Positions 29,297 to 38,502 of a DNA stretch of 64,000 nt are shown here, one piece after another. Position 1 is the stretch's first letter. Every line of letters begins with the position of its first letter. The translations under genes were made by a program, and so were the position numbers. This DNA is from Eoetvoesia sp035555955 (GTDB lineage Bacteria; Pseudomonadota; Gammaproteobacteria; Burkholderiales; Burkholderiaceae_B), in the NCBI RefSeq assembly GCF_035555955.1, contig NZ_DATMGA010000032.1, positions 23,602-87,601 on the forward strand, read 5' to 3'. The notes beneath the pieces were generated by a model that was not told where the DNA came from, searched no databases, and worked only from the letters and a program-made list of their open reading frames with translations.

Positions 29297-29547
29297 TCGG
29301 CCCTTCCCCCCTTCCCTGCACCACCCGCCCGTCAAATCGCCCCGTTTTGCGCCCTCCTGGCGGCACGGCCCCGCCTTTTTCGGGCCCCCGGCCGGACGAA
29401 ATCGGGCCCTCGGGACGGAATCCGCATGATTTGCGGGCCGTCACGCCAAACTGACTAGCTCCTTAAAGCAAAGAGGTACAATGGGGCAGTGCCGGAATAT
29501 GAAAACCACCCGTTTCCCGTTGCTTCCGGCGGTTTCCCAGGACGTGT

Positions 29548-30276
29548 ATGCCCAAGAAAATTTCGCTGGCTCCTGAAGCCCCTCGTTGCTCGGCCTGCAT
29601 GTTGAACACGCTTTGCCTGCCTACCGGCATGGCGGAAAACGAAGTCGCCCAGCTCGATAAAATCGTCAACGAACGCATCCGTATCCCCAAAGGCAAGGCG
29701 CTGTTCCAACAGGGCGACAAGGCCGAGGCCCTGTACGGCATACGCTACGGCTCCATAAAGACACTGCTCGAAGACGCCAACGGCCAGGTGCAGATAACCG
29801 GCTTCCTGCTTCCGGGCGAAATCGTCGGCCTGGACGGCTTTCTTGAGAAACACCAGTTGTCCAATGCCGTCGCGCTGGAAGACACCGAAGTCTGCGTGGC
29901 TCATATCGAAGACATGGACCGCATCATGAGCGAGCTTCCCTCGCTGAAGCACCAGCTACGGCGCCTCACCAGCCATGAAATAAAACGGTCGCAGCAACTG
30001 GTCATGTCCCTGGGCGTGCTGCGCTCCGAGCAGCGCCTGGCGGCGTTTTTGCTAAGCATCTCGCAGCGCCTCGCGGCGCTGGGGTATTCGTCCAGCGAGT
30101 TCGTGCTGCGCATGAGCCGCGAGGAGATCGGCAACTACCTGGGCCTGACCCTGGAAACCGTAAGCCGCCTGTTTTCGCGCTTCGCCCGCGAGAACCTGCT
30201 GCGCGTGCAACAGCGCGAAGTCCAGTTGCTCGACATGCCGGCCCTGCGGGAACTGGCAGGCACCGATTGCGGCTAG
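29548..30276 (+). CDS. fnr: FNR-type oxygen-sensing transcriptional regulator
   Basis: The 242-residue CRP/FNR protein carries the [4Fe-4S] ligands of FNR: Cys14-x2-Cys17-x5-Cys23 and the central Cys116 (EDTEVCVAHI). The DNA-binding helix reads LTLETVSRLFSRF, with the Glu-x2-Ser-Arg contacts that recognise TTGAT-N4-ATCAA. It should activate genes for micro-aerobic or anaerobic respiration when the cluster is intact. It is convergent with the cbb3 oxidase operon, whose promoter contains a perfect FNR box at 36997-37010. A -10-like TACAAT lies at about 29477. Confidence 0.93.
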   Translation: MPKKISLAPEAPRCSACMLNTLCLPTGMAENEVAQLDKIVNERIRIPKGKALFQQGDKAEALYGIRYGSIKTLLEDANGQVQITGFLLPGEIVGLDGFLEKHQLSNAVALEDTEVCVAHIEDMDRIMSELPSLKHQLRRLTSHEIKRSQQLVMSLGVLRSEQRLAAFLLSISQRLAALGYSSSEFVLRMSREEIGNYLGLTLETVSRLFSRFARENLLRVQQREVQLLDMPALRELAGTDCG

Positions 30277-30371
30277 TGTGCCGTTTGGTTGATTCGCACA
30301 CCTGACTTCTGCGCCTGAACTTGCCTTGTAGCGTTGCGAGCCTTGCCGCCGGGCCGTCCGGCGCCGCGCTT

Positions 30372-30620
30372 TCAATCTTCGAAGCCGTCCGCGGGCCTGG
30401 CTCCGGAAGGCGGGGCCATGAACAAACTCAATGCGCTGGACAGCGCGGCCATCAGCCAGAAGAAAAAGAATCCGCAGGCGTAGGCCGCCTGGCGGCTGAT
30501 CTGTACCGTGCCGAACAGCACCAGATCGAGCGGGTCGATCATGGCGAAGACTGTTGCGCTGGTCGCCGCGCCGATCAGGAACGAAGGCCAAAGTATCCAC
30601 ATCAAGGCATGCCGGTTCAT
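30372..30620 (-). CDS. Small two-helix membrane protein at the end of the cbb3 oxidase operon
   Basis: The 82-residue protein has two hydrophobic helices (about residues 6-26, MWILWPSFLIGAATSATVFAM, and 44-63, AAYACGFFFFWLMAALSSAL). I do not recognise a named family. The ATG at 30620 is preceded by GAGGAA at six bases. It starts 25 bases after the FixH-like gene and is the last gene of the ccoI'-ccoS-ccoNOQP-ccoG string. It is therefore likely part of the same transcript and may assist oxidase assembly, which is inference from position only. Confidence 0.7.
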   Translation of the reverse strand: MNRHALMWILWPSFLIGAATSATVFAMIDPLDLVLFGTVQISRQAAYACGFFFFWLMAALSSALSLFMAPPSGARPADGFED

Positions 30621-30645
30621 CCGTGTTTCCTCCTGTTCGTCTCGT

Positions 30646-30888
30646 TTATTGCGGCTGCCGCGAAGGCGGAACCGCCACCGCATGGGCCGGCGGCGCGGCA
30701 GTGATATGTTCTACTTTCAGCCCTCTTTTCACTGCGCCGTCGGTCAACGGCTGATCGCCGAAATACCGGACGGCCAGCACGATGGTGACAATACAGCCCA
30801 CGATGGTCAAGGCGGGGCCGGCGATCAGCAGCCATGGCCATAATTCACGCCACCACGGGCGGGAAGAACCAAGGGAAGACATGGGCAT
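30646..30888 (-). CDS. Short FixH/CcoH-like membrane protein
   Basis: About 80 residues with a single membrane helix (LWPWLLIAGPALTIVGCIVTIVLAV). The following VRYFGDQPLTDGAVKRGLKVE resembles the first part of FixH/CcoH proteins, cbb3 oxidase assembly factors. Typical FixH has about 150 residues with a periplasmic immunoglobulin-like domain that is absent here. It follows ccoG by 30 bases on the same strand, the usual place of fixH. The ATG at 30888 has GGAG four bases upstream; a second ATG two codons on is also possible. Whether the short form is normal for this lineage or a truncation is open. Confidence 0.7.
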   Translation of the reverse strand: MPMSSLGSSRPWWRELWPWLLIAGPALTIVGCIVTIVLAVRYFGDQPLTDGAVKRGLKVEHITAAPPAHAVAVPPSRQPQ

Positions 30889-30918
30889 TATCTCCATTAA
30901 CAGTTAACAGGCCTTACG

Positions 30919-32418
30919 TTACCGAGGCACGAAAAAGCTGGACTTCTCGGTCACCACGACTTCCTTGCCGTCGGGGGAACGGGCAACGGCCAGCATATTG
31001 ATTTCATGCAGGCCAGGCGTTACGTCGGCGGCCGGAGCCCGCACCAGGACAGGCACCAGGCGATTGGACGAGCCCTCGACATGCACATGGTCGCCGCCCC
31101 GGTCGACCGTGGCGATGGACAGCTCGGAAAGCCCGCTGACGCTCAGCTTGATTTCCAAAGGGTTTTCGCCGGTGTTGATGATTTGCAGGCGGTACACGTT
31201 TTCGATAAGCCCGCCCGCCACTTCACGCCCCAGCGCGCCACGGTCGCGAATGACGTCCACACGCAAGGTAGTGCGCAAGGCCAGGGACACCGCAAAGCCG
31301 ATCACAATCAGTCCCAGCAGCGCAATATAGGCCAGCACGCGCGGACGCATCAGCCGCCGGCGCGCCTGGCTTTGCGTAAGGCGATCGACAATGGCGCGGC
31401 CCGAGGTGTAGCGTATGAGCCCCTTGTCGTAGTGCATTTTCTCCATGACCTGGTCGCAGGCGTCCACGCACGCCCCGCAGCCTATGCACATGTACTGCAG
31501 GCCGTCGCGAATGTCGATGCCCGTTGGGCAAACCTGCACGCACAGGCTGCAGTCCACGCAGTCGCCCATGCCTGCCTCTTTGTGGTCGATGCGGCGCGAG
31601 CGGCCGCCGCGCGGTTCGCCGCGCACATGGTCGTAAGTGACCACGAAGGTGTCGTCGTCGACCATGACGCTTTGGAAGCGCGCATACGGACACATGTATT
31701 TGCAAACCGCCTCACGCATGAAGCCGGCATTGCCCCATGTAGCGAAGGCGTAGAACAGCATCCAGAACCACTGCCAGGGCCCCAGCGAAACCGCCAGCAG
31801 GCCCGCGCCCAGTTCGCGGATGGGGGAGAAATACCCGATGAAGGTAAAGCCGGTCCACAGGGCGATGGCAATCCATACGAAATGCTTGGCGGCCTTGACG
31901 CGCAGCTTGCGCCAGCCCCAGGGCTGCTCGTCCAGGCGGATGCGCGCCAGACGATCGCCTTCGATCTTGCGTTCGACCCACATGAAGATTTCGGTGTATA
32001 CCGTTTGCGGACAGGCATACCCGCAAAACAGGCGCCCCGCCATAGCGGTGAACAGGAACAGCGAAAACGCGGAGACCACCAGCAGAACCGCCAGGTACAC
32101 GACATCCTGCGGCCACAGCACCATGCCGAACAAATAGAACTTGCGCGCCCCCAGATCGAACAGCACGGCCTGCCGCCCTCCCCACTGCAGCCAGGGCAGG
32201 CCGTAGAAAATGATCTGGGTGACATACACCATGACAATGCGCCACCGGGCAAATATGCCCGAGACCGAGCGCGGGTAGATCTTGCTGCGCACGTCGGCCA
32301 GGGCCACCTCGACCTGGGGCGAGGCGCCGCCCGCCGCGCGCTTCGGCATTTCCGGCGGCTGCCATGCCGGCGGCACGCCGGCCGCGCCTTCGGGATCGCC
32401 ATGAAATTCACTGCTCAT
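30919..32418 (-). CDS. ccoG: Cytochrome c oxidase accessory protein CcoG (polyferredoxin/copper reductase)
   Basis: The 499-residue membrane protein has several helices in its first half with GRLFCGYACPQTVYTE. Two [4Fe-4S] ferredoxin motifs follow, CVDCSLCVQVCPTGIDI and CIGCGACVDACDQVM. One more helix and a C-terminal immunoglobulin-like domain complete it. This is the CcoG/FixG/RdxA architecture; the family is reported to reduce Cu(II) for delivery to the cbb3 oxidase. It follows ccoP by 21 bases in the operon. Length and all cluster cysteines appear normal, so copper handling here is presumably intact even though the CcoI-like pump is not. Confidence 0.95.
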   Translation of the reverse strand: MSSEFHGDPEGAAGVPPAWQPPEMPKRAAGGASPQVEVALADVRSKIYPRSVSGIFARWRIVMVYVTQIIFYGLPWLQWGGRQAVLFDLGARKFYLFGMVLWPQDVVYLAVLLVVSAFSLFLFTAMAGRLFCGYACPQTVYTEIFMWVERKIEGDRLARIRLDEQPWGWRKLRVKAAKHFVWIAIALWTGFTFIGYFSPIRELGAGLLAVSLGPWQWFWMLFYAFATWGNAGFMREAVCKYMCPYARFQSVMVDDDTFVVTYDHVRGEPRGGRSRRIDHKEAGMGDCVDCSLCVQVCPTGIDIRDGLQYMCIGCGACVDACDQVMEKMHYDKGLIRYTSGRAIVDRLTQSQARRRLMRPRVLAYIALLGLIVIGFAVSLALRTTLRVDVIRDRGALGREVAGGLIENVYRLQIINTGENPLEIKLSVSGLSELSIATVDRGGDHVHVEGSSNRLVPVLVRAPAADVTPGLHEINMLAVARSPDGKEVVVTEKSSFFVPR

Positions 32419-32439
32419 GATGCTCGTCGCTCCGTTGAC

Positions 32440-33363
32440 CTAGTCGGCCGATGCCGCGCCACCCTGATTGGACAGTCCCCAGACCCAGGCCGCCAGCATA
32501 CGGATCTGATCGGCGGTCAGGCGCTCTTCCTGGGCCGGCATTTCGTTGCTGCGCCCGTTCAGTATGGTTTTGACGATGGTCGCCTCGGAACTGCCGTAAA
32601 GCCACACGTTGTCGGTCAGGTTGGGCGCGCCCAGCGCCGTATTGCCTTTGCCCTCGGCGCCGTGGCATGCGACGCAATACGTCTCGAAGCCGCGCTTGCC
32701 CGGCACGGCGCGCAAGGGGTCGCTGGCCAGCCCGGACAAGGACCGCACGTACTGCGCAATGGCGGCCGCCTCGTCGGGCTTGATCTGGGCACTCCACGCC
32801 GGCATGACGCCATGACGGCCCTTGGTGATGGTCTGGATGATCTGCTCGGGCGCGCCTCCATACAGCCAGTCGGCATCGGTCAGATTGGGAAAGCCGGGCC
32901 CGCCGGCGGCGTCCGAACCATGGCACTGCGCGCAATTGTTCAGGAACAGGCGCTGCCCGATTTCACGCGCCTCGGTGTCTTGGGCGACTTGTGGAATGGG
33001 CATGCCGGCATAGCGCTCGTACAACGGCTTGATCTTGTCGTTGAGTTCGATTTGCGCCTGCTTGACCGCCTTGGCGCTGCTGTAGTCCAGCGTGCCGGCA
33101 TACTTGCCAAGCCCCGGATACAGCACCAGGTAGCCCAGCGCAAAGAAACACAGGCCCACATAGAAGACCGTCCACCAGCGCGGCACGGGGTTGTTCAGCT
33201 CGGACAGGCTGCCATCCCAGACATGCCCCGTGTTTTCGGTCTGCTCGACCTTTTTCTTGAGCCAGGCCCGCTGCGTGTAGATAAGCCACAAACAGAAAGC
33301 CACGCCGCCCAGCGCAATGGCGGCGATGTAGTAGCTCCAAAAGCCGCTCACAAAATCACTCAT
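32440..33363 (-). CDS. ccoP: cbb3-type cytochrome c oxidase subunit III (diheme)
   Basis: The 307-residue protein has two membrane helices (about residues 11-30 and 66-84) and then two c-type heme sites, CAQCH (Cys144-His148) and CVACH (Cys230-His234). Each has a later methionine that can act as axial ligand. This is CcoP, the electron-entry subunit facing the periplasm. Its start overlaps the end of ccoQ by 8 bases, indicating coupled translation. ccoG follows downstream. The two-helix N-terminus is the longer of the known CcoP forms. Confidence 0.95.
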   Translation of the reverse strand: MSDFVSGFWSYYIAAIALGGVAFCLWLIYTQRAWLKKKVEQTENTGHVWDGSLSELNNPVPRWWTVFYVGLCFFALGYLVLYPGLGKYAGTLDYSSAKAVKQAQIELNDKIKPLYERYAGMPIPQVAQDTEAREIGQRLFLNNCAQCHGSDAAGGPGFPNLTDADWLYGGAPEQIIQTITKGRHGVMPAWSAQIKPDEAAAIAQYVRSLSGLASDPLRAVPGKRGFETYCVACHGAEGKGNTALGAPNLTDNVWLYGSSEATIVKTILNGRSNEMPAQEERLTADQIRMLAAWVWGLSNQGGAASAD

Positions 33364-33562
33364 GAGAATTCTCCCGCTTCGTATCCTTTATGTCGTGGGC
33401 ACCGGACGCCGCATTGGCCGGCTCTTCGTCCGGCAGGGCGAACGGCAGCATGGATGCCGCGGCGTTGGCCCCGGCCCGCCCGCGCGAATACGCCCACCAG
33501 ACGATGCCGATGAACGTGAGCAGCGCCACGCATGTGGCGACTCCGTTGAGAAGGCCGATCAT
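33356..33562 (-). CDS. ccoQ: cbb3-type cytochrome c oxidase subunit CcoQ
   Basis: A 68-residue protein with one N-terminal membrane helix (NGVATCVALLTFIGIVWWAY), followed by a basic stretch and a polar tail. Position between ccoO and ccoP and the VWWAYSRGR pattern identify CcoQ/FixQ, a small subunit that stabilises the oxidase complex. The start lies one base after the ccoO stop, and its end overlaps ccoP by 8 bases. Confidence 0.9.
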   Translation of the reverse strand: MIGLLNGVATCVALLTFIGIVWWAYSRGRAGANAAASMLPFALPDEEPANAASGAHDIKDTKRENSHE

Positions 33563-33563
33563 G

Positions 33564-34223
33564 CTAGCGCCTCCCCTCGGCCACGGCCTGCTCGGCGGCG
33601 GCCCGCGTGGCGACGCCCAGGCTTTGCAGGTACGCCACCAGGGCATCTTCCTCGGTCTTGCCCACAAGCTGCTCGGGCGCCTTGGCGATTTCCTCGTCGG
33701 TATACGGGACGCCGACGGCGCGCAGCGCCTTCATGCGGGCCTGGACATTGCTGCCTTCGACCGTATTGCGCTGCAGCCACGGATAGGCCGGCATGTTCGA
33801 CTCTTTCACCACGTCGCGCGGGTTGCGCAAATGCACGCGGTGCCAGTCGTCGGAATAGCGCTTCCCTACACGGGCGAGATCAGGGCCTGTGCGCTTGGAG
33901 CCCCACAGGAAGGGGTGGTCGTAGACGAACTCGCCCGACAGCGAATACGGCCCGTAGCGCTGCACCTCGGACTGCAGCATGCGGATCTGCTGCGAATGGC
34001 AGCCGACGCAGCCTTCGCGGATGTACAGGTCGCGGCCTATCAGTTGCAGGGAATCGTAGGGCTTGGCGCCCGCCACCGGCGTGGTGGTCGAATGCTGGAA
34101 AAACAGCGGCACAATCTGCGCCAGGCCCGCGAACAGGATGACCACGATGCTGAAGATGATCAGCAGCCCGACGTTGGTCTCGAGCGTTTCGTGGCTGAAT
34201 CTTTTTTTGTTTTGGCTGGACAT
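33564..34223 (-). CDS. ccoO: cbb3-type cytochrome c oxidase subunit II (monoheme)
   Basis: The 219-residue protein has one N-terminal helix (about 18-40) and one c-type heme site, CVGCH (Cys72, Cys75, His76), in the CcoO-specific context REGCVGCHSQQIRML. It also contains GPDLARVGKRYSDDWHRVHL and the axial-methionine segment SNMPAYPWL. It passes electrons from CcoP to the heme-copper site of CcoN. It lies 12 bases after ccoN and directly before ccoQ. Confidence 0.95.
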   Translation of the reverse strand: MSSQNKKRFSHETLETNVGLLIIFSIVVILFAGLAQIVPLFFQHSTTTPVAGAKPYDSLQLIGRDLYIREGCVGCHSQQIRMLQSEVQRYGPYSLSGEFVYDHPFLWGSKRTGPDLARVGKRYSDDWHRVHLRNPRDVVKESNMPAYPWLQRNTVEGSNVQARMKALRAVGVPYTDEEIAKAPEQLVGKTEEDALVAYLQSLGVATRAAAEQAVAEGRR

Positions 34224-34235
34224 GAACCTTCTCCC

Positions 34236-35750
34236 TCAAGCCGATGCCGTAGCGGTTGCCGGAGCCTCGGTCGATGCCGATGCCGGGCCGACCAGCGCCG
34301 GATCGGTGCTGTCCGGGTTGTACAGATAGATGACGGGATTCACCTTGGGCTGGCCCTTCATGGTCTTCCAGGCATTCCAGGCCATCAGGCACATGCCGCC
34401 CAGGAAGAACAGCCCGCCTATCATGCGGATGGTGTACAGCGGGTACGTGGCCTTGACGCCTTCGACGAAGCTGTAGGTGAGCGTACCGTCGTCGCCGGTG
34501 GCGCGCCACATGAGGCCCTGCATGACGCCGGCCACCCACATGGACGAGATGTACAGCACGACCCCGATCGTGGCCAGCCAGAAATGCACGTCGATCATCC
34601 TGGTGCTGGCCATGGAGGTGCGTCCGTACAGGCGCGGGATCATGTAGTAGAACGAGCCGAAGGTGATCATGGCCACCCAGCCCAGCGCACCTACGTGGAC
34701 GTGGCCGATGGTCCAGTCGGTGTAGTGCGACAAGGCATTGACCGTGCGGATGGACATCATCGAGCCTTCGAAGGTGGCCATCCCGTAGAACGACAGCGCC
34801 GTGACCAGGAACTTGAGTATGGGATCGGTGCGCAGCTTGTGCCAGGCGCCCGACACCGTCAGGATGCCGTTGATCATGCCGCCCCAGGAAGGCGCCAGCA
34901 GGATCAGCGAGAACACCATGCCCAGGGCCTGGGTCCAGTCGGGCAGCGAGGTGTAGTGCAGGTGATGGGGGCCGGCCCACATATAGGTGAAGGCCAGCGC
35001 CCAGAAGTGCACGATGGACAGGCGGTACGAATAAATGGGGCGGTTGGCCTGCTTGGGCACGAAGTAGTACATCATGCCCAGGAAGCTGGTGGTCAGGAAG
35101 AAACCCACCGCGTTATGGCCGTACCACCACTGCACCATGGCGTCCTGCACGCCTGCATAGGCGGAATACGACTTCCACAGCGAAACCGGGATTTCAATGT
35201 TGTTGAAAATATGCAGGACGGCGATGGTGAGGATGTACGAACCGAAGAACCAGTTCGCCACGTAGATGTGCTTGACGCGGCGCTTGGCGATGGTGCCGAA
35301 GAACACGACGGCATACGCCACCCACACCAGGGTGATGAGCACGTCGATGGGCCATTCGTATTCCGCGTATTCCTTGGTGCTTGTGTAGCCCATGGGCAGA
35401 GTGAAAAAGCCCAGGAACAGCGAGGCCTGCCAGCCCCAGAACGTGAAGGCCGCAAGCTTGTCGCTGAACAGGCGCGCCTGACAGGTGCGCTGCACGACGT
35501 AGTACGACGTGGCAAACAGCGCCGTGCCGCCGAAAGCGAAAATGACGGTGTTGGTATGCACCGGACGCAGGCGGCCGTAGCTCAGCCACGGAATATTGAA
35601 GTTAAGCTCTGGCCAGATCAATTGCGATGCAATCAGCACCCCGACCGCCATGCCGACAATGCCCCAAAATATGGTCATGATGGTGAACTGCCTTACCACG
35701 CCATAATTGAAGGTTTCGGCCGGCCTTTCCAGCGCACCGGACTTATCCAT
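34236..35750 (-). CDS. ccoN: cbb3-type cytochrome c oxidase subunit I (catalytic)
   Basis: The 504-residue, 12-helix protein is the heme-copper catalytic subunit. It holds HTNTVIFAFGGTALFATSYY, the QWWYGHNAVGFFLT metal-site region and MWAGPHHLHYTSLPDW, as well as TDWTIGHVHVGALGWV. CcoN reduces O2 with high affinity and is used under micro-aerobic conditions. A GGGGA ribosome site precedes the ATG at 35750. Between it and ccoS are 90 bases without a visible FNR box, so its FNR control probably comes from the promoter upstream of the CcoI-like gene, or from an unseen promoter in that gap. Confidence 0.96.
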   Translation of the reverse strand: MDKSGALERPAETFNYGVVRQFTIMTIFWGIVGMAVGVLIASQLIWPELNFNIPWLSYGRLRPVHTNTVIFAFGGTALFATSYYVVQRTCQARLFSDKLAAFTFWGWQASLFLGFFTLPMGYTSTKEYAEYEWPIDVLITLVWVAYAVVFFGTIAKRRVKHIYVANWFFGSYILTIAVLHIFNNIEIPVSLWKSYSAYAGVQDAMVQWWYGHNAVGFFLTTSFLGMMYYFVPKQANRPIYSYRLSIVHFWALAFTYMWAGPHHLHYTSLPDWTQALGMVFSLILLAPSWGGMINGILTVSGAWHKLRTDPILKFLVTALSFYGMATFEGSMMSIRTVNALSHYTDWTIGHVHVGALGWVAMITFGSFYYMIPRLYGRTSMASTRMIDVHFWLATIGVVLYISSMWVAGVMQGLMWRATGDDGTLTYSFVEGVKATYPLYTIRMIGGLFFLGGMCLMAWNAWKTMKGQPKVNPVIYLYNPDSTDPALVGPASASTEAPATATASA

Positions 35751-35840
35751 GAGTATCCCCTGAAACAGACAAACAGAACATATAAAAAAATTCGTGCCGC
35801 GCCCCGGCCCTTGCCGGTCTCCTGCTGTGCGGGCCGACGA

Positions 35841-35999
35841 TCAATCCAATCGCGGCCCGTCGTCATCGCCGAGTATCGATTTGGCCGCCGTATCGGTATC
35901 GTCGAATTGCCCCGCGAATATGGCCCACCAGAAAGCCACGCCGATGCCAAGCGCAAAAACCAGGGAAATCGGCAGCAGCAAATACAGAGCGGCGTCCAT
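35841..35999 (-). CDS. ccoS: cbb3-type oxidase assembly protein CcoS
   Basis: The 52-residue protein has a single helix (LYLLLPISLVFALGIGVAFW), and the family signature continues as WWAIFAGQFDDTDTAA. CcoS is required for metal-cofactor insertion into CcoN. Its ATG overlaps the stop of the CcoI-like gene (shared A in TGATG), so the two are translationally coupled. This coupling argues that the truncated CcoI-like gene is still read through. Confidence 0.92.
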   Translation of the reverse strand: MDAALYLLLPISLVFALGIGVAFWWAIFAGQFDDTDTAAKSILGDDDGPRLD

Positions 36000-36961
36000 C
36001 AGGCGCCCTGTATCGCATCCGCCGGCCAATCCCCGGCAGGCAGGCAATCCCGCCGATACAGGCGCCAGGAATTGGCGCCCACGGCCAGCGAGGACAGCAG
36101 CATGGTGATGGCCGCCAGCCAGGGCTGCACCCAACCGAGCATCGCCAGCGGTGTCATGAGCAGGTGCCAGGCCATGGAGCCGTACAGGCTTTGCCGCGAA
36201 ACCCTGCTGGTGGCCCGCGCCAGGGCATCGACTTCGGCAACGTCCATGTCGGGCCGCCGCAGAACGCGGGCATGCGCCGCCGCGATGGCGGTGGGCACGG
36301 ACATGGCCATTGCGCACGGACAACTGATGACCAGCAGGGCAACCACGACGCCGACGGCACGCGAGGGGTCGGCCGCATGCCAGAATGCGCCGGCCCCGAG
36401 CGCCAGCAGCAATTGGGCGGCGGTGAACCAGGCGGCTATGCTGTCGGCCCGCGCCGCCAGCGCGCGCCGGTATCGTTCAAGATGCCGGTGCAGTCCGCCG
36501 ATGCCAATGGCCTGGCGGGCGCACAGCTCGAAATACCGGGCGGTAAGCAAGAAAGCCACGAACATGGTGACCGAATCGAAATACACCTCGCCCCTGCCCG
36601 ACCACGTTGCCATGGCGCTTGGGATGAACGCGGCGACTATGCCCAGCGCCACCGGCACGTCCATGCCCAGGTGCGCCCGCTGCGCGCGGCCCAGCGCGCC
36701 GCTCCATACCGGCCAGGCGCAATACAGCACCACGGGGACGGTCAGCGCCAGGCTGCACCAGTTCATGAGAAAGACCGCCTGGTCGAGCAGCGATGCATCG
36801 TCGGAAGATGGGCTGCCGCGCAAATACCCTGGAAAAGCGAACATCATGACCTGCATCATGGCCAGCCACGCCAACCCCAGGCGCGCAAGCATGTGGCGGC
36901 GTTTCTTGCGCTCGCCGTCGGCCAGAACCTTCGGAGGGGAGAATAATGAGAATGCCCGCAT
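35999..36961 (-). CDS. CcoI-like protein: P-type ATPase membrane shell lacking all cytoplasmic domains
   Basis: The 320-residue protein aligns with the copper-exporting P1B-ATPase CcoI/FixI only in its membrane parts. All eight helices can be traced, including GMDVPVALGIVAAF, GEVYFDSVTMFVAFLLTARYFE and helix 6 with the CPC motif (LVISCPCAMAMSVPTAIAAA). The last pair, SMAWHLLMTPLAMLGWVQPW and LAAITMLLSSLAVGANSWRL, is also present. The N-terminal metal-binding domain is absent. The actuator domain (TGE loop) between helices 4 and 5, and the phosphorylation/ATP-binding domain (DKTGT and the rest) between helices 6 and 7, are replaced by short links. The helix-7 YN expected for Cu(I) is WH here. 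It cannot hydrolyse ATP. The frame is intact, GC is normal and ccoS overlaps it. I start it at the ATG at 36961 because the upstream in-frame TTG lies in the -10 box. Confidence 0.8.
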   Translation of the reverse strand: MRAFSLFSPPKVLADGERKKRRHMLARLGLAWLAMMQVMMFAFPGYLRGSPSSDDASLLDQAVFLMNWCSLALTVPVVLYCAWPVWSGALGRAQRAHLGMDVPVALGIVAAFIPSAMATWSGRGEVYFDSVTMFVAFLLTARYFELCARQAIGIGGLHRHLERYRRALAARADSIAAWFTAAQLLLALGAGAFWHAADPSRAVGVVVALLVISCPCAMAMSVPTAIAAAHARVLRRPDMDVAEVDALARATSRVSRQSLYGSMAWHLLMTPLAMLGWVQPWLAAITMLLSSLAVGANSWRLYRRDCLPAGDWPADAIQGA

Positions 36962-36968
36962 GCTTGGC

Positions 36969-37010
36969 AATATAGCGGGCCGCGGCAGTTCGGGCCTTGA
37001 TCAAAATCAA
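36969..37010 (-). promoter_or_regulatory. FNR-dependent class II promoter of the cbb3 oxidase operon
   Basis: TTGATTTTGATCAA (37010-36997 on the minus strand) is an exact TTGAT-N4-ATCAA FNR box. A -10 element TATATT lies at 36974-36969. The box centre is exactly 41.5 bases from a predicted start at 36962, the ideal class II arrangement. The next base begins the ATG at 36961, so the transcript would be essentially leaderless. Confidence 0.85.
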
Positions 37011-37112
37011 GGCTTGGCGCTTGGCCTGCGGGCCGGCATCGCGCCGGCTGGCCAGGCTGTCGTTTTTATGCCCGCCATACAAGCCGGCCGTGCAGCCGGC
37101 GGGCCGAAATGC

Positions 37113-37139
37113 AAAGAGGGACGCCTCGGCGCCCCTCTT
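37113..37139 (-). terminator. Probable intrinsic terminator after aceA
   Basis: AAGAGGG and CCCTCTT arms enclose a GC-rich centre (CGCC/GGCG, one mismatch). On the minus strand the stem is followed by TTTGC. It lies about 47 bases beyond the aceA stop. Confidence 0.6.
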
Positions 37140-37185
37140 CGTCGTTCACGAGCCGGTCATTGCGCGCCGGCTCTCAAGCGGGCAT

Positions 37186-38502
<1,317 letters not shown>

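Noticed and set aside
29477..29547. A firm fnr promoter call
   Set aside because: A TACAAT -10-like box is present, but no convincing -35 at proper spacing was found.
30282..30308. A GTGTGC/GCACAC pair after fnr as a terminator, and its TTGAT as an FNR half-site
   Set aside because: The stem is only six base pairs with a long loop and no T-run. The half-site lacks the second arm.
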